Below, in pieces: positions 35,562 through 45,392 of a DNA stretch of 64,000 bases. This DNA comes from Chthoniobacteraceae bacterium (GTDB taxonomy: Bacteria > Verrucomicrobiota > Verrucomicrobiia > Chthoniobacterales > Chthoniobacteraceae), in the NCBI GenBank assembly GCA_028293625.1, contig JAQGOL010000025.1:310001-374000 (forward strand). The letters run 5' to 3'. Under the pieces are notes generated by a model. The model was not told the origin of the DNA. It ran no database searches and worked only from the letters and a program-made list of their open reading frames with translations. Made by a program: the position numbers and the translations under genes. Position 1 is the first letter of the stretch. Each line of letters begins with the position of its first letter.

Positions 35562-36911
35562 ATGACTTTTTGGAAATTCACCACCTTCGCCGCGGCTTTG
35601 CATGCCTCCTTGCTGGTGAACGGTTTTTCCGCGGAAACACCGGGAGTTTCCCCGGTCAGTTATCGCAAGGAAATCGCACCTATTCTTCAACGCCGATGCG
35701 CGGCGTGCCATGGCGAGGAGTCGGCAAAAGGCGGTTATCGTCTTGATTCATTTGCCCGAATGGGGAAACCAGGCGACAGCGATCTCGCTCCGCTTGTCGC
35801 AGGCAAACCGGCCGACTCGGAGTTGCATCAGTTGCTTTTGGAAAAAGCGCCGGATGATCGAATGCCGCAAAAGGCCGATCCCCTGCCCCCCGGGGAGATC
35901 GCGCTCATTGAACGCTGGATCCGGGAAGGCGCCGTCAATGATGGAGGCGCGCCCGATCGGTCGCTTGCGGAACTCGTGCGCGATTCGCTTCTGCTGCCCG
36001 CGCCGGAAAAATACGCGCGCCCGGCCCCGGTCACGGCGCTCGCGTTCAGCCCGGACGGAACGCAGATCGCCGCGAGCGGTTATTATGAAGTCACACTCTG
36101 GGATCTGGAGACCGGCGGACTCGTGCGGCGGATTGGCGGCTTGCCCGAACGCATCAATTCCATTGCATGGAATCCAAAAAACAACCTCATCGCGGTGGGC
36201 GGCGGATCGCCTTCTCAATGGGGTGGCATCTTCCTGATCGACCCGGCCGCCGACTTTAAGATTCGTCTATTGGCGGATCTGCCTGACACGGCGCTCGCGG
36301 TTGCTTTCAATCCCGATGGGAAACTGCTCGCGGCATGCGGAGGCGATCGTTCAATCCGGCTTTTCGATACGGGAGCGGGAAAAGTCATCCGACTTTTCAA
36401 ACAACACTCGGAGTTGATTCAAACCATCGCTTTCAGCCGCGACGGCAACCGGCTCGTGTCAGCCAGCCGCGATCGGACGGCGCGCGTGTTCTCAATCCAC
36501 GACGGCGAAGTGCTTGCCGCTTACGACGATCACGAAGCGCCGGTCATGACGGCCGCTTTTTCGCCGGACGGATCGACCATCTTTTCCGTTGCCCGTGGAC
36601 GGCCCGTGCATTCGTGGAATGCCGGCAACGGCAAACAAACCGCCCAGTTTATCAATGCCGGACGCGACACGCAGGTGCTGCTCGACACCGCTTTCGGCCT
36701 GATCACCGGCTCCACCGACGGCGTCGTGCGTCTGAGTGATCCGAGGGACCGGCGCGCCCTGATGACCCTGTTCGGACACCACGATTGTGTGGAATCAATT
36801 GCGCTCGCTCCAAACGGCCAGCTCTTTGCCACCGGCGCGCATGATGGCGAGGTCTGCATCTGGGAGCTCAAGTGCGAAACCTGGATCCGCCACTTTATCA
36901 CCAGCCCGTGA
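35562..36911 (+). CDS. secreted planctomycete-type cytochrome c plus WD40 propeller protein
   Basis: The 449-residue protein has a signal peptide (residues 1 to about 24, ending GFSAE), then a PSD1-type cytochrome c domain with CAACHG (CxxCH) and the family DRMPQKADPLPPGEI segment, and then about seven WD40 repeats forming a propeller (repeated SPDGTxIAA... and DxxTxRVF-like blades) to the end. Such proteins occur in Planctomycetes and Verrucomicrobia with DUF1501 and DUF1549/1553 proteins. The last two lie on the opposite strand with a nine-base convergent gap. I chose the ATG at 35562; 12 in-frame codons upstream are not signal-like. Confidence 0.88.
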   Translation: MTFWKFTTFAAALHASLLVNGFSAETPGVSPVSYRKEIAPILQRRCAACHGEESAKGGYRLDSFARMGKPGDSDLAPLVAGKPADSELHQLLLEKAPDDRMPQKADPLPPGEIALIERWIREGAVNDGGAPDRSLAELVRDSLLLPAPEKYARPAPVTALAFSPDGTQIAASGYYEVTLWDLETGGLVRRIGGLPERINSIAWNPKNNLIAVGGGSPSQWGGIFLIDPAADFKIRLLADLPDTALAVAFNPDGKLLAACGGDRSIRLFDTGAGKVIRLFKQHSELIQTIAFSRDGNRLVSASRDRTARVFSIHDGEVLAAYDDHEAPVMTAAFSPDGSTIFSVARGRPVHSWNAGNGKQTAQFINAGRDTQVLLDTAFGLITGSTDGVVRLSDPRDRRALMTLFGHHDCVESIALAPNGQLFATGAHDGEVCIWELKCETWIRHFITSP

Positions 36912-36920
36912 ACCGGGAGC

Positions 36921-38315
36921 CTATGCGAAAATGCCGGTCACCGGTTTGCCGTCGGAAATGAGCACTGGCCGGTTGGTCGCCATCCGCATCTCGGTCTGGG
37001 GATCGATGCCGAGCGCGTAATAGATCGTGGCGGCCAGATCCTCCGGGCTGACCGGGTCGGAGGCGGGATACGAGCCGGTTTTATCCGAGGACCCGTAAAC
37101 GAAGCCGCGTTTGACTCCGCCGCCCGCCAGCAGTGTCGTGTAACATTGCGGCCAGTGATCGCGGCTCACGTTTTTATTGATGCCCGGGGTTCGTCCGAAC
37201 TCGCCCATCCAGACCACGAGCGTCGTATCAAGAAGTCCGCGCTGATCAAGATCATTAAGGAGCGTCGGCAGCGTCTGCTCGGTAATCGGCAGATGATATT
37301 TTTCCACGATCGGAAACATGCGGGTGTCGTTGAATCCGTGCGTGTCCCAGCCGCCTTGTTCGGTGCTTTGGCCGCCGATCGATTCGGAAAAATAGACAGT
37401 CACAAACTTCGTGCCGGCTTCCACCAGGCGCCGCGCAAGCAGGCAGCTTTGTCCGTAGGAAGTGCGTCCATACGCCTCGCGGATGACCTCCGGTTCGGCC
37501 GAAAGATTAAACGCCTCGCGCAGCTTGGGCGATTGCAGCATCCCGATCGCGCGCTCGTAATATTCGTCAAACCCACGGGCTTGCGCGGAAAAATCGAGCA
37601 TCCTGGCTTGCTGATCAATCATCTGCTGCAAACCGCGCCGGGCCTGGAGCCGCTCAAAAGAAATCCCGTCGGGCAAACTCAGTTCAGGCAACGCGAACGC
37701 CGGCGAGTTCGGGTCCTGAAGAACGGTGAGCGGATCGTGGGTTTTGCCTAAAAAACTCGCGTGCTGGCCCGGCGTGATCGAGCCGTCACCAATCACATAC
37801 GGATACGAAATGGCGGTCGGCATTTCACCGCTGATCGGCGCGAACTTGTCGACGATGGAGGAGTAACCAGGAAAAAGGTCGAGCGAATCGCGCAGCCGCT
37901 GATCGTCACTCGGTGGCGCGTGCCCGGTAAGTGCATAGTAGCCCGCCGAATTGTGATTCTTCATCGTGTGATGCATCGAACGGATCAACGTCACCTTGTC
38001 CATGATCTGCGCTGTCTTTGGCAGATGCTCGGAAACCTGGATCCCGTCCGCCTTGCTTGAAATCGGCTTGTGCGGCCCACGGATTCCTTCGGGCGCATCC
38101 GGTTTCATATCGAACATGTCGATGTGCGAAGGGCCGCCCCATTGGAAAAGGAAAATAACCGACTTGGCGCGCGCCTTGAGTTTAACGGGATTGATCAGCG
38201 CCTCCGCGCGAAGCAATTGCGGCGTGGCGAGTCCGAGCAATCCAAGACCGCCGACCTTGAGCGCATGCCGCCGGGTCATTGCACGGTGAAAATCAGAACA
38301 GGCAAAGTGACTCAT
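36921..38315 (-). CDS. DUF1501 protein, Tat-exported
   Basis: This 464-residue protein has a twin-arginine-like signal (TRRHALKVGGLGLLGLATP, residues about 14-32) and the DUF1501 fold with the sulfatase-like hydrolase motifs KSVIFLFQWGGPSHIDMFD, HHTMKNHNSAGYYALTG and VVWMGEFGRTP. DUF1501 proteins are related to alkaline-phosphatase/sulfatase metallohydrolases and accompany DUF1549/1553 cytochromes. The substrate is unknown. It follows the DUF1549/1553 gene by 14 bases and is its operon partner. Confidence 0.93.
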   Translation of the reverse strand: MSHFACSDFHRAMTRRHALKVGGLGLLGLATPQLLRAEALINPVKLKARAKSVIFLFQWGGPSHIDMFDMKPDAPEGIRGPHKPISSKADGIQVSEHLPKTAQIMDKVTLIRSMHHTMKNHNSAGYYALTGHAPPSDDQRLRDSLDLFPGYSSIVDKFAPISGEMPTAISYPYVIGDGSITPGQHASFLGKTHDPLTVLQDPNSPAFALPELSLPDGISFERLQARRGLQQMIDQQARMLDFSAQARGFDEYYERAIGMLQSPKLREAFNLSAEPEVIREAYGRTSYGQSCLLARRLVEAGTKFVTVYFSESIGGQSTEQGGWDTHGFNDTRMFPIVEKYHLPITEQTLPTLLNDLDQRGLLDTTLVVWMGEFGRTPGINKNVSRDHWPQCYTTLLAGGGVKRGFVYGSSDKTGSYPASDPVSPEDLAATIYYALGIDPQTEMRMATNRPVLISDGKPVTGIFA

Positions 38316-38329
38316 GGCTGGGGACTCGT

Positions 38330-40555
38330 TTATTGGCGGAACACAAACTCTTTGGAATTAAGGAGTGCCCAGGCGAGGTCTTCAAACGCTTTTCGGCGTT
38401 CGCCGCTGCCGGAGAGATATTCGGCCGCCCGTTTGTTTTCCACCTCGGTGGGACTGCGGGAAAGAACATCCCAGAAAAGCTCGTCGATCAACGTCGGATC
38501 GGGTTTTCCGGAGGAAACCAGCGTATCGATGACTGAGCCGCTTGCAGTGAGAAGTTGCTGGAGCAATGGCCCGCTGATGAGCTGGAAAACCTGTGGCATC
38601 GCCGTGCTATTGCTGCGCTCGCAATCCGAGGCGATCAGCCGGGGCGGTTTGCCAAAATTGGCGGCGAACCGGTCAACGGCGGTCTTGAGCGGCCTGTAAT
38701 GTTTACGGCCCTCCGCCATTTGCGCGATGCGGGTCCCGGTTGCCACGCCATCAATGGGAAGCGGCGTCGCGAGCGCCGTGCTGATTGAATCGAGCATCTG
38801 CTCCGCGGAAAGGCGGCGGACGATCGAATGCGAAAAATTCGTCTCATCCTCCGCATTGGTCGCATTCGGCTCGGCCGCAAGCTGGTAAGTGCGCGAGGCC
38901 ATGATGGTGCGGATCACATGGCGGAGATCGTAACCGTGCGCCTCGAAATCTTTGGCCAGCGCGTCGAGCAGTTCCGGATGCGACGAGGGATTGCTCGCGC
39001 GGAAGTCGTCCACCGGATCGACCAGGCCGCGGCCGAAAAGATGAAACCAGATCCGGTTGACCTGCATCCGGGCGAACATCGGGGTGTGCGGAAGCCAATC
39101 GGCCAGCGCGAGCAGTTCGTCGCGTTCCGCGGAAACTGCCGGGAGTTCGCCTCCGAGAAAACGCGGTATGGCGGCATCGCCCGTGCGGACATTGATGACC
39201 GAACCGCCTGCCTTGATCAGCACCGTCTGATCGCCCTTGAACTCGTTTGTATCGTTCTCATCGCCTGCTTTTTCTCCCGAGAGTTTATAGTCGAGCCGCG
39301 AAAAGAGCCCCGCCCAACTGTAATAATCATCCTGCGTCCAACGCTCAAAAGGATGATTGTGGCACTGCGCGCAATTGAGCTGGGTGCCGAGGAAAACACG
39401 CGCCGTATTTTCAGCGCGGATGATCGGATTGCGGTTGGCGCGCCACCAATTGGCCGGAGGATTCTGAAGCGTGCTGCCGCGCGCGGCGATCAATTCGCGG
39501 GCAAACTGGTCGAGCGGTTTGTTCTGGGCGATGCTCTCCCGAATCCAGCCGTGAAAAACTCGCATCCCTTCGTAATCGAGCTGCCGCTGTTCGATCTTTA
39601 AAAGATCGGCCCATTTGAGCGCCCAGAAATCGGCGAACTCCTCGCGCGCAAAGAGCGATTCGACCAGCCTGCCGCGTTTATCCGGCGCGGAGTCAGCAAT
39701 GAAGGCGCGCGCTCTCTCCGCTGTCGGCACGATCCCAAGCAGGTCAAGATACGCTCTCCGCAAAAACACGGCGTCATTGCAAAGGCCCGATGGGTTGGTT
39801 CTTAGCGTGACCAGCTTTTTGAAAACGTGCTCGTCGATGAAGTTGTTCGGCGGCGGATTGCTCCAGACAAAATCCGGGCGCGCCGGCACAAAAGCGATCG
39901 GCACCGGCACCTGCTGATCCAGATACCGCACAAGCACTGTCGTCTCGCCCGAAGCAAGGCGGGTCACGAGTCCGTCGATGGAAACCTTTGCGCCAAAATT
40001 GTTCGGCTCATAAACCGCGAGACGGCTCACGTCGCGCTCGCTCTGATCGGCAAACTTCGCGGTGACGCGCAGCCGCAATTCGTTCGCCGGCTCCACCAAC
40101 ACGCGTTCCGCCGAACTGATTTCCAGCGCTACGAGTTTGGCCGCGCTCGCCCCCGAATCCGGAGCGCCGTCCCGGATCCAGTTTAATAAAATCGCGTATT
40201 CGGGCGAACCTGGTCCGAAGCGTTGCCCGCCTTCATGAGCCAAAGCGGCGGATGCTTTAAGAAGGAGCAGACTATTTTCAGGGGCGATCAGATCAACGCG
40301 GCGTCCACCCTGATCGCGAGTCATGGCGAGCCAATCGAGATCCGGGTCCTGCCCTCGGAGGGAGAGCTTGAAGCCGCCCTTGCCGTTCCCATTCCCATGA
40401 CAGCCGCCCGCATTGCATCCCGCCTTGGAAAGCACCGCCATCACATCGCGCCGGAAGCTCGGCTCCTGAGCTTGCGCGCAGTTTATCCCAAAAAGCAGCA
40501 TCGCCAGACAAATGCCTGCGATACGGGTTGTCTGGGAAAGCAGGGAAAAGGGCAT
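38330..40555 (-). CDS. DUF1549/DUF1553 secreted cytochrome-like protein
   Basis: The 741-residue protein has a signal peptide (about 1-29). At residues 47-53 lies a heme-like motif with a four-residue gap, CNAGGCH, instead of the usual CxxCH, followed by GNGNGKGGFKLSL. Next is a small Big2-like Ig domain (RLAVYEPNNF, TVLVRYLDQQVPVP), then the DUF1549 domain (FIDEHVFKKL to CAQCHNHPFERW, with a second CxxCH) and the DUF1553 domain (FRASNPSSHPELLDALAKDF, MASRTYQL, SILRRL-like SIVRRLSAEQ). This family is typical of PVC bacteria; the catalytic role is unknown. It starts the two-gene set with DUF1501. Confidence 0.93.
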   Translation of the reverse strand: MPFSLLSQTTRIAGICLAMLLFGINCAQAQEPSFRRDVMAVLSKAGCNAGGCHGNGNGKGGFKLSLRGQDPDLDWLAMTRDQGGRRVDLIAPENSLLLLKASAALAHEGGQRFGPGSPEYAILLNWIRDGAPDSGASAAKLVALEISSAERVLVEPANELRLRVTAKFADQSERDVSRLAVYEPNNFGAKVSIDGLVTRLASGETTVLVRYLDQQVPVPIAFVPARPDFVWSNPPPNNFIDEHVFKKLVTLRTNPSGLCNDAVFLRRAYLDLLGIVPTAERARAFIADSAPDKRGRLVESLFAREEFADFWALKWADLLKIEQRQLDYEGMRVFHGWIRESIAQNKPLDQFARELIAARGSTLQNPPANWWRANRNPIIRAENTARVFLGTQLNCAQCHNHPFERWTQDDYYSWAGLFSRLDYKLSGEKAGDENDTNEFKGDQTVLIKAGGSVINVRTGDAAIPRFLGGELPAVSAERDELLALADWLPHTPMFARMQVNRIWFHLFGRGLVDPVDDFRASNPSSHPELLDALAKDFEAHGYDLRHVIRTIMASRTYQLAAEPNATNAEDETNFSHSIVRRLSAEQMLDSISTALATPLPIDGVATGTRIAQMAEGRKHYRPLKTAVDRFAANFGKPPRLIASDCERSNSTAMPQVFQLISGPLLQQLLTASGSVIDTLVSSGKPDPTLIDELFWDVLSRSPTEVENKRAAEYLSGSGERRKAFEDLAWALLNSKEFVFRQ

Positions 40556-40638
40556 AAGGCGCGATATTCAGGAAAACCGCCTGGCTACTCCAATCCATAG
40601 GCGAATTCTCTCTCAATTCCTCCACGCGGAAAACCGGT

Positions 40639-43600
40639 TCAGCGCGGCGTAGCGGGGGAAACCGAGGAGGTCTCGTCTTCCGCCGGGAGATGCGAATCGA
40701 GATAGGCATCCAGTTCTTTTTGCGGCAGGAACCAGAACATACCATTCGCGCTGCTGTAGATCGGATTAAAGATGACGTATCCTTGCTTGTTCCAAAACCA
40801 CTGCCGGTCTGAATCGCGAGGGTCGCTCTGGTCAAAGGGCTCTTTTTTTAACGCGGTGAATTCAAAGGGAATCCGCACTTTGGGCATGTTTTCGCGCGGA
40901 AGTTGCAGTGTCCAGACATTGAGGTTGGAGACTTTTTTGTAGGCTTGCGCCCGGCCCGGCTTGGTTAAAGCCGTCATCACGCGCGCCTGGGCGGCGGGCG
41001 GAGCAATCGGTTCGGCTTTATCCCAGAGACGATTCGCGGGATCATAGCAAACCTTGCTCGTCCCTGGAGCAGGAGCACCGGTCTCGGTGTCGGGTGTCCC
41101 GGCTGCCCGGAGAATCACTTCGAGCCGGCCGTCCACCGAGGGCGCAATGTCAACGGCCTCAATGCCCGGATCGTCCAAGGGAGCCTGAATCGGAGTGCGC
41201 CGGTTGCTGGCGAGCAACTCCACTTTCCTGCTTTCGGGCGAATAACGCACCAGGCCCCGTGCCCCGAGAGACTCGGTCAAAAAGAAGAGATCCGCGCCGA
41301 TCCGCACGATGGCGCCGGTGGGTTGAAGGTCGCGGTTGATCTCCCATTTCCCCGTCTGCCGATCTACAAAAGCAAAGAACTCACGCCGTTTCCCCACATA
41401 GATGCGGTCCGGTTCCACAAGAAGATATACCTCCTGCCTTAACAGCCCGCCCGGAGGCGGCTGCTTACTCGCCGCCTGCTCCGGCAATGGCCAGGCAATC
41501 GTCTTCAGGGAAGGAAAACTTACTTCAAACAGATAACCGCGAGGCACTTCCCGCCACGGTTTGAACTCACCATAAAAATAGATCTTCTCGTCCGCCATCA
41601 AGAGACTGAGCGCATCCATTGCGAAGGGCCAATCCATTGCCGGAACCGTTGCTTCGACCGTCCATGTCCGGGTGACCGGCAGCGGCGGATGAGCGGCATA
41701 CGTCGGCGTCTTAGGCATTACCCGCTTGATTGGGGCGGGCGTGTCAGTCCGCGGATGCGTCTGAAAATAGCGTGCGTTTGATTTTTCATTCAGCTTCTTT
41801 TCAAGCGCAGCCAGTTCCGCAGCATCTTCATCGGCGGGATGATAATCGGGATCGCGGAGTTCCCCAGCCGAGTGTTCGCTTTGCGATGTCCTCGCAATGT
41901 GGAGATAGAGATCGCGGCGCAACTTCAACATCTCAGGGGTCAGGACAACCGTGCCCCCAGCGGGATTGAGATTGGCGAACTTGGGGGCATCGCCGAGGTT
42001 TTTGCTACTGGGAACAAATCTATCAAAAGAGACCAGGGAAACTGCCCGGGGCTCATCGACGAAGAGCTGGCGCTTTTCCCATAGCAAGGCGAAGTAACGC
42101 TCGGAAATCGCCAACCGCTCACGGGAATCGCTGGCCATGTTAAATCGAAGAGCTTCATAGGCCAATGCGTCCTCCGGGGTGGTCCCGGCACCAAGCTCGG
42201 CAAGGAATGCGTTTAGAACCGCCCTGCCATGCGAGGTCCTTATCGGCATCCACACCAAGTCGCGATTAAAGGTCGCACCCCGCTCACTGATGGTCGGGGT
42301 AGCGCTCTCCACTCCGGTTATCACCATCTTGCGGAGAGCGACCCGCGTTGCGATATCGTCGAAAATAAAATGCCGCTTCAGGAGAGCCCGCATCACGGCT
42401 TCGTAGCCGGCTGGATCCGGGTAAAGAATCGCGGCATATCTGGCCAACGTGATAGCGAGGGCGCTCTGAGCCTCGGCGAGTTCAGGGCGACGGTCGGCGG
42501 CGGCGAGCGCTTTCTCCAACGTCTCGCGAAGGACGCGCAAAACGGCATTAAGCTGCTCATCGTGCTCGATTCGGCCTGAGGAGGTATTGAGCGTGTACCA
42601 GGTAAGGATGCTTGATCCGATGACATTGTGTTCATACGCCAGGGCGGCGGCCACCTGCTTGGGATCGCCGGACTCCATTGTGTTTTCCAACACTTCTCCC
42701 CAGCGTTCCACACATTGGCGGCCGATTTCGAGCCACTCCGGGGGGCGCAACCAATCGTCTCCGCCCATGCGCGCATTGATCCAGCTCTCATCCCAACCAG
42801 CCCACCGCACCGGGTCTGAACTTGTCTTCTCGGCGAATTTGGAACCTTGCCAGAGGATGACGCCGAGGTCCGTCTTCAGGCGCCACTCGCTGAACTCCGG
42901 TGAGCGCAATCCAAGAAGTGAGGCCGTCTCCGCTTCGCGCCAGGCGGTGAGGAAAAGCGAGCGCGCATAGGCTTCGTGCGACTCGGCAAAATGAAGATCC
43001 GCTTCTTTTTTGAGATCCGCAGGCGTGCCCGGCGCCAGTGCCAGCGCTTTTGCAGCCTGGGCCACAAGCCCTTCCACCAATGTGCCCAGGCCGCTCCGCG
43101 GACCGCGGACCGTAAAAGTCTGAGGGGGACGCTGGTCGATCGGCTGCAGGCGAAGGGTCAAAGTGGCTGTCCCTGTGTCATCAAGGGCGGCTTCCGCCGT
43201 CCCATCGACCAAATAGCTGCCGGCCCAGAATTGCCCGGGCTGACCGATGACCTGCTCAACCGCCAGCTCTGCAATCGCGGCGCGTTCGAGCAGGATCACA
43301 TCGGGTTGATGCAGGAAGCGATCAGCCACCAGCAGCGCCGTTTCACGAGCCAGCGAGACGGCGGCAGGAGTGTTGGTTGCGGGGCGAAAATCAGCCGGGG
43401 AAAGCGCAATGCCGCGCTGGCCGCGTACCTTGGTAACAAGCGAATCGAGGCGTTGAACAGCATCGTGAGCCCATCCGTTTGCATCCTCCAAAGGCCAGGA
43501 GCGATAGTGGGTATCAAGCACCAGTCCCGGCGATACCCGCACCACGCGAAGTTCAAGCGCCGATTGCGAACCGAGTTCCACTTTGCGAAGCAGCACCAGC

Positions 43601-44349
43601 GCCTCCGCCCCCAGCAATGCACCGAGCCGGGGCGCGCGCGCCGCTTCCACGGCGGACTGGCCGGTTAGTTTTTGCTCCTCGATCACGCGGTTGAGTTCAG
43701 TGCGTTCCACCAGCTCGAAGTTGCCGGCAGTCAGATCGCTCGCGAGCAGATCAGCCATCGATTGCATCGACTCATCGGCAATGATTGCCATACGCAGTTT
43801 TTCTCCCACCGAACGGCTTGCGGCCGGGGCGGCGGGAAGGAGTTCGGAGACTCCCGGCAGCAGGGGCCTGGCGGTCCCTGCCACAGGCGAAATCGTTGCC
43901 GGTCTTTTTGCCACAGCCCGGAGCATTTTATAGATCTCCACCTTCAGATCCACATTGGCACGCCGCAGCGCCATTTGATCGTTCCACGCCACATCCGCTT
44001 TGGCATCAAGGAGAAGCCTCACCATTTTTGGTTCATCCAGATGAACCGCGAAAATGAGCGCGGGATGGCCCGAACAACTTGCCTCCGGGCATCGGGTGAT
44101 CCGATTTGGATCCGCTCCATGCTGCAGCAGGAACGCAACGAGGTCGCTCTTGTGGGCAAACATCGCACTCAGAAGCGGACTCAGGCCGTCCTTACCGACG
44201 ACATCCGCATTGCCGTTCTTTCCGAGCAGTCGCCGTGTCTTTTCAAGATCGCCGGCCCGGCACGCTTCCACGAGTTGATCGGGCGACACTGCCGCCAGTG
44301 CGAGGTGAGCCAGCTGGAAGCTTAAAAAGAGGGAGAGCAACGCTTTCAT
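40639..44349 (-). CDS. large secreted ankyrin/CsgG-like protein of unknown function
   Basis: The 1236-residue protein has a signal peptide (MKALLSLFLSFQLAHLALA). Residues about 20-130 are ankyrin repeats. They are followed by a Pro-rich linker and two CsgG/TolB-like alpha-beta segments: one around FELVERTELNRVIEEQKL and a second around VILLERAAIAELAVEQ. The rest is a long alpha-helical region and a beta-rich C-terminal third that reads like a propeller or interaction domain. I used the ATG at 44349; the frame runs five codons further to a TTG. The first CsgG segment matches FFPVERAELDKAL of the preceding gene. It ends a three-gene minus-strand cassette, 24 bases after that gene. No family fits the whole. 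Confidence 0.75.
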   Translation of the reverse strand: MKALLSLFLSFQLAHLALAAVSPDQLVEACRAGDLEKTRRLLGKNGNADVVGKDGLSPLLSAMFAHKSDLVAFLLQHGADPNRITRCPEASCSGHPALIFAVHLDEPKMVRLLLDAKADVAWNDQMALRRANVDLKVEIYKMLRAVAKRPATISPVAGTARPLLPGVSELLPAAPAASRSVGEKLRMAIIADESMQSMADLLASDLTAGNFELVERTELNRVIEEQKLTGQSAVEAARAPRLGALLGAEALVLLRKVELGSQSALELRVVRVSPGLVLDTHYRSWPLEDANGWAHDAVQRLDSLVTKVRGQRGIALSPADFRPATNTPAAVSLARETALLVADRFLHQPDVILLERAAIAELAVEQVIGQPGQFWAGSYLVDGTAEAALDDTGTATLTLRLQPIDQRPPQTFTVRGPRSGLGTLVEGLVAQAAKALALAPGTPADLKKEADLHFAESHEAYARSLFLTAWREAETASLLGLRSPEFSEWRLKTDLGVILWQGSKFAEKTSSDPVRWAGWDESWINARMGGDDWLRPPEWLEIGRQCVERWGEVLENTMESGDPKQVAAALAYEHNVIGSSILTWYTLNTSSGRIEHDEQLNAVLRVLRETLEKALAAADRRPELAEAQSALAITLARYAAILYPDPAGYEAVMRALLKRHFIFDDIATRVALRKMVITGVESATPTISERGATFNRDLVWMPIRTSHGRAVLNAFLAELGAGTTPEDALAYEALRFNMASDSRERLAISERYFALLWEKRQLFVDEPRAVSLVSFDRFVPSSKNLGDAPKFANLNPAGGTVVLTPEMLKLRRDLYLHIARTSQSEHSAGELRDPDYHPADEDAAELAALEKKLNEKSNARYFQTHPRTDTPAPIKRVMPKTPTYAAHPPLPVTRTWTVEATVPAMDWPFAMDALSLLMADEKIYFYGEFKPWREVPRGYLFEVSFPSLKTIAWPLPEQAASKQPPPGGLLRQEVYLLVEPDRIYVGKRREFFAFVDRQTGKWEINRDLQPTGAIVRIGADLFFLTESLGARGLVRYSPESRKVELLASNRRTPIQAPLDDPGIEAVDIAPSVDGRLEVILRAAGTPDTETGAPAPGTSKVCYDPANRLWDKAEPIAPPAAQARVMTALTKPGRAQAYKKVSNLNVWTLQLPRENMPKVRIPFEFTALKKEPFDQSDPRDSDRQWFWNKQGYVIFNPIYSSANGMFWFLPQKELDAYLDSHLPAEDETSSVSPATPR

Positions 44350-44373
44350 GGGCGAAAAATTCAAGCGCTGCCG

Positions 44374-45315
44374 CTAGTTTGCCGTCGCCGGCAAAATGCG
44401 GGCGGCAATCTCGCGCGCCGCCATCTCCAGGGCGCGCTTGCCGGCGATATGCTCGGCAAGATCAACAGCCACGCTCACCTGCCGGTCGGCGGCCAGAATC
44501 GCCCCGTCGGATACACGCCTCACCTTGATTTCCAATCGCGCTTTGCAACTGAAAAGCCCCCCTTTTTGCAGGGCGCGTTCGCTGAAAGCTTCTCCGGTGA
44601 TTTCCACCTCGGGCTTCGCCGTCGATTTCCCATCCACCAGCGTAAATCCACATTCCTTCAGCAGCAGTCCAAGCTCGGTCTCCGCGGCAGGATCAATAAC
44701 CGGCCGGCCGATATGCTGTTCGGGAATAGTCACGGAAACCGCGTGGCGCGGCTTGCCTTCAAGGGCTTGTTTTAGCGCCGCCAGACGCGATGCCGGGTCG
44801 ATGCCTGCGCCTAGGAGCGCCGTCTCGTTTTTCACCGAGAGAGCAGCGAGTTTTTTCGCGAGGTTTGAAACCGCCTCCACCGGCGAATCGGCCGGGGTAA
44901 TGGTGATTTTTTCGGCAAATACGCGGCTCGTTTCAGTCCCGATCACTTTGGCCACCACCACGGTGTTCTGGCCTATCTTCATCACCCGGCCGCTGATGAG
45001 AAGTTTTGCACCTGTAAGCTGACCAGTCCTGGCCGCCGAAGCCTCTGAGATCGTACCCGATAAACCGAGCTCCTGTTCCCCGAGCGCCTTATCCAATTCC
45101 GCCCGTTCCACGGGGAAAAACCGAGGGTCCACGGAAAAATCGACTCCCATCAAGGTGGAAAGTTTCGGAGCGATTTCGCGGCTGGCGTCATCAGCCCCCT
45201 GGAACTCAAAAATCGCAACTGTCAGCGGCGCTTTGGGCACTTCATCGGCCATCACCGAAAACGCGCCAAAGAAACCGGCGATAAAAGAAGGAATACGGAG
45301 AAAAAGCTTTTTCAT
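44374..45315 (-). CDS. CsgG-like secreted protein
   Basis: The 313-residue protein has a signal peptide (residues 1-24, cleavage near VMADE). The mature N-terminal half has the CsgG/FlgO-like pattern VAIFEFQGADDASREIAPKL, then FPVERAELDKALGEQELGLSG and GAKLLISGRVMKIG. The second half (from about residue 190) repeats a similar alpha/beta plan (HIGRPVIDPAAETELGLLLKECGFTLVDGK, ending in a helix of ISARI-like type). CsgG proteins form outer-membrane secretion channels; this one lacks a lipobox Cys, so lipid anchoring is not supported. It is the middle gene of the cassette, 77 bases after the first gene and 24 before the ankyrin gene. Confidence 0.75.
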   Translation of the reverse strand: MKKLFLRIPSFIAGFFGAFSVMADEVPKAPLTVAIFEFQGADDASREIAPKLSTLMGVDFSVDPRFFPVERAELDKALGEQELGLSGTISEASAARTGQLTGAKLLISGRVMKIGQNTVVVAKVIGTETSRVFAEKITITPADSPVEAVSNLAKKLAALSVKNETALLGAGIDPASRLAALKQALEGKPRHAVSVTIPEQHIGRPVIDPAAETELGLLLKECGFTLVDGKSTAKPEVEITGEAFSERALQKGGLFSCKARLEIKVRRVSDGAILAADRQVSVAVDLAEHIAGKRALEMAAREIAARILPATAN

Positions 45316-45392
45316 ACGGGAGAAGGAATGAGGCGATATAAAACGACGAACTGGGGGGAACAGGGGGAACGAACGGGAGGGGCAAGAGCAGT

